Source of the DNA: CAG-826 sp964504595
Lineage (GTDB): Bacteria; Bacillota_I; Bacilli_A; RFN20; CAG-826
Reading direction: 5' to 3'
Assembly: GCA_964504595.1 (NCBI GenBank)
Contig: CAZDEE010000009.1
Location: forward strand, 1-62,189
Length of the DNA stretch: 62,189 bases
In this document: piece by piece, positions 34,874 to 42,949 of the stretch
Layout of the letters: each line of letters starts with the position of its first letter
How positions within the stretch are numbered: position 1 is the stretch's first letter
The notes under the pieces: model-generated
The model's database searches: none
The model's input: only the letters and a program-made list of their open reading frames with translations
What the model was told of the DNA's origin: nothing
Position numbers and translations under genes: made by a program

Positions 34874-36351
34874 TGGAAAATACTCAATTTAAAAATATAC
34901 CTCAAGAAAAATTTGAATTAGTTAAACGTGATGAATCAATTTTTGATACTAAATTTGAAACAAAACCAGTTGGATACTTAAAAGATGCTTTAATAAGATT
35001 TAGAAAGAATAAAGGTTCTGTTGTTGCGTTCTTTGTCTTAATGTTCTTGGTTTTGTTTGCTATTGTTGTTCCTGAAGTTTCTCATTATGATTTGAAAACA
35101 AATGATCCTGTTTATAAACAAGTTCTTCCTCGTACAGGAATTACTGATGGAACTGGATTTTGGGATGGTACTAAAGTTATTGATGATATGACTGATATTG
35201 ATTATTATCATAATCTTCAAATTCCTGGTTATATTGTTAAGCATTATGAAACCTATGAAGAAGTTAAAAATGGTACAATTAGAGTAACTTATCATAAAGT
35301 AAGAGTCGATACATATGCAATCGGATATCGTTATGTCAATACTACTTTAAGTCATATAGAAGAAATTCGTGAATATGAAAGAGAGACAGGTAAACAAGTA
35401 TTATATCCTGTATTAGAGACTCCTTCATATTTCACAACTACACAAGCAGATGATCCTAACTGGTATTATGCAACTTATCAAGAAATAGATGCGAATAATA
35501 CTAGACCATTATTAGATAGTAATGGAGAATTAATTCCACTTTATAAAGTTGATGAGAATGGTGAATATGTTTATTACAATAATAAAGGTGGTTCACTTCA
35601 AATTAGAGTAGATTACCATAATTATTTCGTTATGACAAATGGTTATGAGCCAATATTTGTATTCGGCGCAAATGCATCTGGTGAAGATATTATGACAAGA
35701 TTAGCAATTGGTGCTAGATTTTCATTATTATTAGGTGTTTGTGTTTCCTTAATTAATATCATTATAGGTATTTGTTATGGCGCAATTGAAGGATATTATG
35801 GAGGTACAGTAGATTTGGTATTAGAAAGAATTTCTGATATTTTATCACAAGTTCCATTTATGATTGTAGCCGTATTATTTAATTTATATCTATCAGAAAA
35901 AGTAGGTATTTTACCAACATTAGCGTTTGCATTTATTCTTACAGGTTGGATTGGAATTGCTTCTCGTGTTCGTATGCAATTCTATCGATATAAAGGACAA
36001 GAATACGTCCTTGCGGCAAGAACATTAGGCGCAAAAGATAGTCGACTTATTTTTAGACATATTTTACCTAATGCAATTGGAACAATTATTACTTCCTGTG
36101 TATTGATGATTCCAAGTGTTATCTTCTCAGAATCATCATTAAGTTATTTAGGTGTTATTGATCTTCAAACCGATACCTCACTTACATCGGTAGGTACAAT
36201 CTTACAAGAAGGTCAAGGATATTTACAAAATTATCCACATATTCTATTGTTCCCAGCTTTATTTATTGCATTGTTAATGATAAGCTTTAATATTTTTGGT
36301 AGAGGTTTACGTGATGCCTTTAACCCATCATTGAGAGGAGTTGAAGAATAA
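34873..36351 (+). CDS. oppC: Oligopeptide ABC transporter permease OppC with a large extracellular insertion
   Basis: The C-terminal 230 residues are a standard OppC permease: GANASGEDIMTRLAIGARFSL begins near residue 265 (read in parts), and the EAA loop is EYVLAARTLGAKDSRLIFRHILPN. After the first helix (about 50-69) there are about 190 extra residues (about 70-262), predicted outside the membrane and rich in Tyr, Asp and Thr. Ordinary OppC is about 300 residues, with only about 50 between these points. The insertion could contact the enlarged OppA. It starts one base into the oppB stop and ends one base into oppD's start. Confidence 0.9.
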   Translation: MENTQFKNIPQEKFELVKRDESIFDTKFETKPVGYLKDALIRFRKNKGSVVAFFVLMFLVLFAIVVPEVSHYDLKTNDPVYKQVLPRTGITDGTGFWDGTKVIDDMTDIDYYHNLQIPGYIVKHYETYEEVKNGTIRVTYHKVRVDTYAIGYRYVNTTLSHIEEIREYERETGKQVLYPVLETPSYFTTTQADDPNWYYATYQEIDANNTRPLLDSNGELIPLYKVDENGEYVYYNNKGGSLQIRVDYHNYFVMTNGYEPIFVFGANASGEDIMTRLAIGARFSLLLGVCVSLINIIIGICYGAIEGYYGGTVDLVLERISDILSQVPFMIVAVLFNLYLSEKVGILPTLAFAFILTGWIGIASRVRMQFYRYKGQEYVLAARTLGAKDSRLIFRHILPNAIGTIITSCVLMIPSVIFSESSLSYLGVIDLQTDTSLTSVGTILQEGQGYLQNYPHILLFPALFIALLMISFNIFGRGLRDAFNPSLRGVEE

Positions 36352-38402
36352 TGTCAGAAATTAATAATAATTCAATTGATAAGAGTTCTTCTGATCGTAT
36401 CTTAGAAGTTAAAGATTTACGTATTTCATTTAGAACAAATAATGGTACTGTAAAAGCGGTACGTGGAATTAATTTTTCCTTATACCGTGGTCGTACATTA
36501 GGTATTGTTGGTGAATCAGGCTCAGGAAAATCTGTTACTTCAAGAGCTATTTTAGGTATTCTTGCAGGTAATAAGATTATTGATGGTGGTCAAATTCTTT
36601 ATGATGGAAGAGACTTATTAAAATTAAGTGAAGAGTCTTTTACTAAGATTCGTGGCTCAAAAATTGCTATGATTTTCCAAGATCCAATGTCATCATTGAA
36701 TCCTCTTATGAAAGTTGGTAAACAACTTACAGAAGCGATGGTTTTAAAAAGAAAAGCTTCTAAAAAAGAAGCAAAGAAAAAAATTGATTTAATTCATAGT
36801 ATCTTATTAAAATGGGCACTAAAATCAAATTATCTTGATAAGAAAACAATTAATCATTTATTTGAAAGATGGACTGAAAGTACTTATTCACTTACGGACC
36901 ATATTAATCAAAATGATTATGCAGTAGTTTCACAATTATATACAATTTGCTTTAATAAAGATTATTCAAGAGATATGCCTTTAACTAGCGCTGATGAAAA
37001 GTTACTTCGTGAATGTGTTCTTGAAGAAGAAAGTAATGTTCTTAGCTTATTAGAACAAAATCCAAAGAATAAAAAATATCAAAAACAAATGAAAAAATTA
37101 GCAATTGATCGCGCTAAATTAGTACGTGCAATTGTTGCTAATGTTATCGATCCAAAATGGGCTTTAACTGAAGAAGAAAAGCAATCTATTATGCAACTTA
37201 TAGAAATTGCTTCAAAAGAAGAATTTAAAATTGCCCACGAATATAAAGAAAAAACTTTAGATTCGACAAAAAAATTATTAGATACTTACTTTAGTGACTT
37301 TGATTCTTACAATCCTAAAGAACTTAAAAAATTCTTAAAAGAATTATTACCATTAATTGAAAAAGCGCAATATTATTTGGGTGAAGAAAAAGATGATATT
37401 GCTTTAACATTTGTTCCGACAATTAAAGGCTATATTGCTGAATATTACGCCTCTTTGGACTTAATTAAAAAGCAAGCAAAATTCGACAAGAAAAAAGCTA
37501 GATTAATTAATAAAGGCAAATATACAAAAGACCTTGAAATTAAAGAAAAAGCCTTTAGTAGGGAAGTTGTTATTGAACCAAAAGTAATTTATCAAAAAAC
37601 AATTGATGCGGTTAAAGCATTTATTGAACATATGGAAAAAGTCATTGATAAAGATCTTTATAATGAAAAGGCATATTCTGAATCATTATTTAATTACGTC
37701 AATAAACTTTGTGTTGAAAAAGTGCATGTGCTTAGTAAACGTGAAATTAAAGATCGCGCGATTGAGCTCATGAAAGAAGTTGGTATTCCAGAAGCAGAAA
37801 AACGTTTTGATCAATATCCATTCCAATTCTCTGGTGGTATGAGACAAAGAATTGTTATTGCTATTGCTTTAAGTGCAAATCCAGATATTTTAATTTGTGA
37901 TGAACCTACAACAGCACTTGACGTTACAATTCAATCACAAATTCTCGAGCTTATTAATCGTTTGAAAGAAGAAAAAGGATTATCAATTATCTTTATTACT
38001 CACGATTTAGGTGTTATTGCTAACATGGCAGATGATATTGCTGTTATGTATGCCGGTAAAATTGTTGAATATGGAACTGTTCAAGATATTTTCTATGATC
38101 CACGTCATCCATATACTTGGGCATTACTTTCATCAATGCCTGACTTAAATACAAAAGAAAAATTAGAGGCAATTCCTGGTACACCACCAAATATGATTTT
38201 GCCTCCAAAAGGCGATGCTTTTGCGGCTCGTAATAAATATGCGATGAAAATCGATTTTGAAGAGGAACCACCTTTATTTAAAATTAGTGATACTCATTAT
38301 GCAGCTACATGGCTTTTACATCCAAATGCTCCTGAAGTAGTACCACCACGTATTGTTACAGAGCGTATTAGAATTGCAAAAGAAAGAAGTAAGGGGGAAT
38401 AA
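36351..38402 (+). CDS. oppD: Oligopeptide ABC transporter ATPase OppD with a large helical insertion
   Basis: An ABC ATPase energising peptide uptake. Walker A is GESGSGKS (54-61), the Q-loop Gln110 lies in MIFQDPMSSLNP, and the signature SGGMRQR starts at Ser494, followed by Walker B ILICDEPTTALDV. Between Q-loop and signature there are about 380 residues in place of about 55: a Lys/Glu-rich, predicted helical insertion (about 125-470). Total length is 683 versus about 340. After Walker B the typical OppD region HPYTWALLSSMPDL and IPGTPPNMI is present. It ends overlapping the small gap before oppF. Confidence 0.9.
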   Translation: MSEINNNSIDKSSSDRILEVKDLRISFRTNNGTVKAVRGINFSLYRGRTLGIVGESGSGKSVTSRAILGILAGNKIIDGGQILYDGRDLLKLSEESFTKIRGSKIAMIFQDPMSSLNPLMKVGKQLTEAMVLKRKASKKEAKKKIDLIHSILLKWALKSNYLDKKTINHLFERWTESTYSLTDHINQNDYAVVSQLYTICFNKDYSRDMPLTSADEKLLRECVLEEESNVLSLLEQNPKNKKYQKQMKKLAIDRAKLVRAIVANVIDPKWALTEEEKQSIMQLIEIASKEEFKIAHEYKEKTLDSTKKLLDTYFSDFDSYNPKELKKFLKELLPLIEKAQYYLGEEKDDIALTFVPTIKGYIAEYYASLDLIKKQAKFDKKKARLINKGKYTKDLEIKEKAFSREVVIEPKVIYQKTIDAVKAFIEHMEKVIDKDLYNEKAYSESLFNYVNKLCVEKVHVLSKREIKDRAIELMKEVGIPEAEKRFDQYPFQFSGGMRQRIVIAIALSANPDILICDEPTTALDVTIQSQILELINRLKEEKGLSIIFITHDLGVIANMADDIAVMYAGKIVEYGTVQDIFYDPRHPYTWALLSSMPDLNTKEKLEAIPGTPPNMILPPKGDAFAARNKYAMKIDFEEEPPLFKISDTHYAATWLLHPNAPEVVPPRIVTERIRIAKERSKGE

Positions 38403-38406
38403 TGAT

Positions 38407-40116
38407 ATGTTTAGTAGATTAAAATCATGGATTAAACAAAATTCAGGATTATACTTCCTTATTTCAACAATTATCGAAGTTGCTATTATTGATATAGTGG
38501 TATTCGTAATTGTTAACTATTTTAGATCTATTTGGAGATTAGTTGGAATTGGATTAGCTCTTACTATTGTTCTTGTAGTAGCTCAATTTGCTTTATATTT
38601 TATTTCTTTAAAAGAAATTGATATTGATGATGTTCCAGTAAGTGCATTAGAAAAAATTAATGTCGATGTTCCTCCAATGATGGTTGATACAGTAGATGGA
38701 CCTCGAGAAGCGATTTTAAGAGTTAAACATTTAAAACAATATTTTAAATTTGCATCTGGAGAATATAAATATAACAAAGCTGTTCATGATATCAGCTTTG
38801 ATGTGTATCGTGGTGAAGTATTTGGTTTAGTTGGAGAATCTGGTTGTGGAAAAACCACTACTGGACGCTCAATTATTAAACTTTATAACATCACTTCTGG
38901 TGATATCTACTTTAAAGGAGTTCGTGTTTCTGCTGGCGTTAGATGGAATAAAAAAGAAATCAAGTTTTCTCGTATTAGAGCTGACGAAAAGATAAAGGCT
39001 TTAAAAAGCGAAATGTTTGCTGCAATAAATGCTCAAAAAGTTGAGATGTCTAGTTCTTTAGAGCAATTTAAAGATGCTTCAAAAGAAGAATATGATGAAG
39101 CATATAAAAAGGCTTTAGCAAATTATGAAGAAAAAGTTAAAGCTATAAAGGCAGAGTATTCTATTAAAATTGAACAAATCAATGTTGACTTAAATAAAAT
39201 TATTGAAGAACAAACTGCTAAAATTGCCTCAGCAAAATTTGATAGAAAAAATTGTGATAAAATTTATGCCGCAAAGCACGTTGCAGCAGTTAAAAAAATC
39301 TATGAAGAAAAGATTGCTGAATATATAAAAGAACATGGCTCACCAAAAACCATGACTAAAGAAGCTTTAGCAGGTTATCGTGTATTAAGAGCTTCATATA
39401 AAAAAGCTTTAAAACTTGCTAAGAGCGAAAGAATAATGACCAAGATGCAAATGATTTTCCAAGATCCTATTGCTTCATTAGATCCACGTATGACTGTAAA
39501 AGAAATTATTGCAGAAGGCTATTATATTCGTGGAATTAAAGATAAAAAGTTCATTGATGAAAAAGTTAATGAAGTATTAAAAATGGTTGGTTTAGTACCA
39601 GAACACGCGACAAGATATCCACATGAATTTAGTGGTGGACAACGTCAAAGAATCGGTATTGCTCGTGCATTAATAATGAATCCAGAATTTATTATTGCTG
39701 ATGAACCAATTTCAGCTTTAGATGTTTCAATTCAAGCGCAAGTTATTAACTTACTTAATAATTTACGCCACGAATTAGGATTAACAATATTATTTATCGC
39801 TCATGATTTATCAGTTGTTAAATATTTCTGTGATCGTATTGCAGTTATGTATTATGGTCGTATTATGGAACTTGCAACTTCAGATGAATTATTTGCGCAT
39901 CCATTACATCCATACACAAAATCCTTACTTTCAGCGATTCCACATCCAGATCCAGATTATGAAAAGAATCGTCAACGTATAACTTATGATCCTCGTACGG
40001 CCCATGATTATAGTTCACAAGGTCCAACATTAAGAGAAATTACACCTGGACATTTCATTTATTGTAATGATGCTGAATTTGAAAAATATAAAGAAGAAAT
40101 GGGATTAAATAAATAG
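38407..40116 (+). CDS. oppF: Oligopeptide ABC transporter ATPase OppF fused to two N-terminal membrane helices
   Basis: This 569-residue ATPase has Walker A GESGCGKTT (143-151), Q-loop Gln352 in MIFQDPIASLD, signature SGGQRQR (409-415) and Walker B FIIADEPISALDV. Two features are odd. Residues about 12-37 and 43-66 form two hydrophobic helices, unusual for this soluble subunit. An Ala/Lys/Glu-rich coiled-coil-like stretch of about 150 residues (about 185-345) lies between Walker A and the Q-loop, a different place from the OppD insertion. The frame extends upstream to 38353 (TTG), but ATG 38407 after AAGGGGGAA is the start. Expanded OppD/OppF are known in Mycoplasma. Confidence 0.88.
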   Translation: MFSRLKSWIKQNSGLYFLISTIIEVAIIDIVVFVIVNYFRSIWRLVGIGLALTIVLVVAQFALYFISLKEIDIDDVPVSALEKINVDVPPMMVDTVDGPREAILRVKHLKQYFKFASGEYKYNKAVHDISFDVYRGEVFGLVGESGCGKTTTGRSIIKLYNITSGDIYFKGVRVSAGVRWNKKEIKFSRIRADEKIKALKSEMFAAINAQKVEMSSSLEQFKDASKEEYDEAYKKALANYEEKVKAIKAEYSIKIEQINVDLNKIIEEQTAKIASAKFDRKNCDKIYAAKHVAAVKKIYEEKIAEYIKEHGSPKTMTKEALAGYRVLRASYKKALKLAKSERIMTKMQMIFQDPIASLDPRMTVKEIIAEGYYIRGIKDKKFIDEKVNEVLKMVGLVPEHATRYPHEFSGGQRQRIGIARALIMNPEFIIADEPISALDVSIQAQVINLLNNLRHELGLTILFIAHDLSVVKYFCDRIAVMYYGRIMELATSDELFAHPLHPYTKSLLSAIPHPDPDYEKNRQRITYDPRTAHDYSSQGPTLREITPGHFIYCNDAEFEKYKEEMGLNK

Positions 40117-40122
40117 TAATTT

Positions 40123-40527
40123 ATGAAAAAAAGACTATTTCAGTATTTATTAGGATATGGTGTTTCAATTGCGGTTGTTATTTTTGTAATAGTATTTTAC
40201 ATAAATGAACATAAATTTTCATTTTCTGAACATTATTCAAAAATATTATCAGATGCCGCGTTTATAAATGCTGCTATGTTTATTGGAATGTGGCTTCTAA
40301 CACTAATTAGTCAAGAAGGTGCGTTTGATATATTTGCGTATTCCTTTAAAAAATTAAGAGCGAGTATGTTTAAAAAAAGTGAAAGATATCAAGATGTACC
40401 AAAAACATTTTATGACTATCGTGTTTTAAAACAAGAAGAAGAAAGACAAAGCATCAATTATCTAGGAGTAGTTGGTGGTACATGGTTATTTATTTCGATA
40501 ATATTTATAATTATAGATTATTTGTAG
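40123..40527 (+). CDS. DUF3899-like small membrane protein
   Basis: A 134-residue protein with three hydrophobic helices (about 8-27, 44-62 and 110-131). The segment EGAFDIFAYSFKKL (about 66-79) resembles the conserved core of DUF3899. Function is unknown. The start lies 6 nt after the oppF stop with only a weak Shine-Dalgarno, so it is probably read as the last cistron of opp; a terminator follows. Confidence 0.65.
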   Translation: MKKRLFQYLLGYGVSIAVVIFVIVFYINEHKFSFSEHYSKILSDAAFINAAMFIGMWLLTLISQEGAFDIFAYSFKKLRASMFKKSERYQDVPKTFYDYRVLKQEEERQSINYLGVVGGTWLFISIIFIIIDYL

Positions 40528-40551
40528 TAATAATTAGTAGATTAGAAAGTA

Positions 40552-40587
40552 TAGCTCTTTATGAAATTGCATAAAGAGCTTTTTTTG
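40552..40587 (+). terminator. Terminator of the opp operon
   Basis: AGCTCTTTATG pairs perfectly with CATAAAGAGCT around a 6-nt loop, followed by TTTTTT. Confidence 0.9.
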
Positions 40588-40626
40588 TGAAAAAATTGAA
40601 AAAATGCGTTGAATAATAAAAAAATG

Positions 40627-40650
40627 CTTCCCTATAAAAATTTAGAACAA
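40627..40650. mobile_element. Solo degenerate ISL3-type terminal repeat
   Basis: The 24 bases match the right terminal repeat of the element at 61484-62013 (positions 61989-62012) at 20 positions, starting with CTTCCCTA. No opposite end or transposase is nearby, so this is at best a relic. Confidence 0.4.
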
Positions 40651-40662
40651 TAAAAATAACAA

Positions 40663-40692
40663 TTGCAATTTTAAAATATTATGCATTATAAT
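40663..40692 (+). promoter_or_regulatory. Promoter that may give a leaderless mRNA
   Basis: TTGCAA (40663-40668), an 18-nt spacer and TATAAT (40687-40692). The -10 ends 7 nt before the ATG at 40700, so transcription should start at or within a base of the start codon. No Shine-Dalgarno is present. Confidence 0.6.
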
Positions 40693-40699
40693 AGTGCAT

Positions 40700-41884
40700 A
40701 TGAAAAAATATATTTATTCTCGCTCTAGTGGAGCATCGTTTAACAAGTTAATAAAAAGTTTCTTTATTGATTATATCATTTTGATTTTATTAAATGTTGT
40801 CGTGGCATTTATGTCTTTTTTTGCATGTGTGAATTCTTCTGTTTATAAAAATCATAATGAAATAATTAATGTTCAAATTAAAAGAATGATGGAAATTACC
40901 GATGAAGCAAAATTAAGTGATCAAGATAATGATGGAAATCTTTTATCATTAAATGACATGTACAAGAAATGGGCAATTGGACATATATTGCTATCATATC
41001 AAGAAAATGAGCAACAATTTAATGAAGCTGGATTAAATGATATTAATAGTAATGAAATAATAAAAGATAAGTACTATCCAATAACAATTGCAAATGATTA
41101 TTTAGCAAATATTTATTGTAATTACTTGCCATCACTAGATGAAAAGGTATTAGATTATAAAGGATTATCGGGTAAAGAATACTATAAAAAAGTTTTGACA
41201 GATTTAAACGTAGATACATCAATGTTTAATATGAATAGAGATTATCCAACATTAAAAGTTTCATTTGCAATTAATCTTTATAATTATATAGTCTTAGAAA
41301 AACAAATGGATAACCCAGAAGGTTTATCCGCAAATACAATGCTTTCTGATTTATTTACTAAGACATTTGAATACAATAGTAAAATAGTTCAATCGCTAAG
41401 TCTCTATCAAAATGAGTATTTAAAGTATCAAGAATCCTACACTTATTTAGCAAAATTAAGTAATCGAATATACTTATATAGTTTTTCATTTACATTTTGC
41501 ATTTTATTTATTGTAATTCCTTTAATTCTTAATGATCATTATTCTTTAGGTAATAGAATAAGTGGAGTCATTGTTTGTGATTTAAATGAAAAGAAATTGA
41601 ATCTTGGACAATTGGTTTTAAGACTAATACTAAATTATATTATTTCTTTGTCATCGATATTTATCGTAGCTTTAGTTGTTGGAGGAATAAATGCTATAAC
41701 TCAACCATTATTCCAAATATTAAATTATAATATAACAATGATGAGCTTTATTTTATTGTCACTGATTATCGCTTTTATTAACTTTATCATTTCGTATATT
41801 CGCGATGACAAAAAAACATTGATAGACATTTTGTCAAATTCAATTTCTTTAGATACAGATTTATTAAAAGTTAATCACAATTAA
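40700..41884 (+). CDS. RDD-family-like membrane protein with a large extracellular domain
   Basis: A 394-residue membrane protein. The first hydrophobic helix lies at about 20-42 and three more are C-terminal (about 258-282, 305-330 and 340-365). The segment DHYSLGNRISGVIVCDLNE then KLNLGQLVLRLIL matches the RDD-family pattern (LGkkilGl, then gqlllR). The ~210 residues between the first and second helices are predicted extracellular and match nothing I know; this is much larger than a usual RDD protein. The -10 is so close that the transcript is probably leaderless; GTG 40694 is in frame but even closer. It ends convergently, overlapping the minus-strand regulator gene by 4 nt with no terminator between. 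Confidence 0.6.
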   Translation: MKKYIYSRSSGASFNKLIKSFFIDYIILILLNVVVAFMSFFACVNSSVYKNHNEIINVQIKRMMEITDEAKLSDQDNDGNLLSLNDMYKKWAIGHILLSYQENEQQFNEAGLNDINSNEIIKDKYYPITIANDYLANIYCNYLPSLDEKVLDYKGLSGKEYYKKVLTDLNVDTSMFNMNRDYPTLKVSFAINLYNYIVLEKQMDNPEGLSANTMLSDLFTKTFEYNSKIVQSLSLYQNEYLKYQESYTYLAKLSNRIYLYSFSFTFCILFIVIPLILNDHYSLGNRISGVIVCDLNEKKLNLGQLVLRLILNYIISLSSIFIVALVVGGINAITQPLFQILNYNITMMSFILLSLIIAFINFIISYIRDDKKTLIDILSNSISLDTDLLKVNHN

Positions 41885-42810
41885 TCCCAATAAAATACCA
41901 TAATTATATCTTGATTATAATCACCGAATGATTTTCCAAATAAAGAAATCCCACCACAATATTTTGTATCTTTTTTTACGCCAAGTTTAATAGGAATAAA
42001 AGGTTTTTCTTTTATATTTAAATCATGAATAGTTACATCACTTATTTTTTTATCATTGACAAATGTTCCTTCGGAATTTATTTTCCAATTGGTTAAAACT
42101 CCAAATTGGGTTAAAGCATCAGGCCACCATTTAGGATTATTTTTCCCTCGTCGGCCACCATAATCCCCTAAACTTGTCCAAGTTCCAACTTCTTTATCAC
42201 AAATAAAAAGGCTAATATCACTTTTCCAGTCATTACGATAAAAAGGAGCTTCAGAGCATATTTCAAAAGATATTTCAATAGAAGATAATTTAGATGGAAT
42301 AGATCTGTTGATAACTCTATATTCTAAAAAACCTTCGGCAAACCAAATGTATCCAGCTTTATATCTTTCTTCATTGAAAAAAACGTTTGTATCATTATCC
42401 GCGCCTAATGTATGTTCTTTTGTTGCAATACCACAACCAATTCCATAAGGTATCTCATATCCACAATAGTTTCCGATAGGAATGTTAACAATGAGTTTCT
42501 TTTCAACTTTTGCATTATCGTGGAAAATATTTAGATTAATACGATCACAATTTCGATCACAAAGTTTTGATTTTCCTAATTTTGTATATGTTTCTTTGAT
42601 ATTAATTAGATTGCAAGATGCAAGGATATTGCAGTTTAATAAAGTAGATGATAATGGATAATTTAAGTAATCCGCAATTTCTTTTACGGTCATTGAACTA
42701 GTGTTTAAGAGCTTTAATATTTCTAGTCTTTGTGGCGATGATAGGGCGTGGGCTATTTCAAGTAATTCCTGATTGTTTTCCCCTAATGTTAGGTCAATAC
42801 ATTTTAGCAT
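41881..42810 (-). CDS. ArsR-like HTH regulator with a large putative ligand-binding domain
   Basis: The first ~75 residues form an ArsR-type winged helix (LSSPQRLEILKLLNTSSMTVKEIADYLNYPLS, read in parts, then the recognition region SSTLLNCNILASCNLI). The remaining ~220 residues are predicted beta-rich and match no family I know; the segment CDRNCDR precedes them. Classical ArsR proteins are about 100 residues, so the tail is probably a sensor. It is divergent from GH2, with palindromes in the 139-bp gap, so it most likely controls the carbohydrate/GRE locus and itself. The start follows AAAAGGAGAT. Which compound it senses is unknown. Confidence 0.7.
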   Translation of the reverse strand: MLKCIDLTLGENNQELLEIAHALSSPQRLEILKLLNTSSMTVKEIADYLNYPLSSTLLNCNILASCNLINIKETYTKLGKSKLCDRNCDRINLNIFHDNAKVEKKLIVNIPIGNYCGYEIPYGIGCGIATKEHTLGADNDTNVFFNEERYKAGYIWFAEGFLEYRVINRSIPSKLSSIEISFEICSEAPFYRNDWKSDISLFICDKEVGTWTSLGDYGGRRGKNNPKWWPDALTQFGVLTNWKINSEGTFVNDKKISDVTIHDLNIKEKPFIPIKLGVKKDTKYCGGISLFGKSFGDYNQDIIMVFYWD

Positions 42811-42852
42811 ATTTATAAAATCTCCTTTTTTATAGTATTACATAAATCTTGT

Positions 42853-42876
42853 AGTTGTTCAACTTGTTTAAAACAA
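42853..42876. promoter_or_regulatory. Tandem palindromes in the regulator-GH2 divergent gap
   Basis: AGTTG-TT-CAACT (42853-42864) is followed directly by TTGTTT-A-AAACAA (42864-42876). On the minus strand, TTGAAC near 42862-42857 fits a -35 for the regulator gene, so a protein bound here could autorepress it. Confidence 0.5.
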
Positions 42877-42949
42877 AATAATAGAGTTCAATAGATTTTT
42901 TTGTTTTTTTACAGCATACTAAAAATACGAAAAAATGGAGTATTAAAAT

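Noticed and set aside
34873..36351. oppC as a fusion of two genes
   Set aside because: One uninterrupted frame runs through helix 1, the extra domain and the permease core, and helix 1 belongs to the permease; an insertion explains it better.
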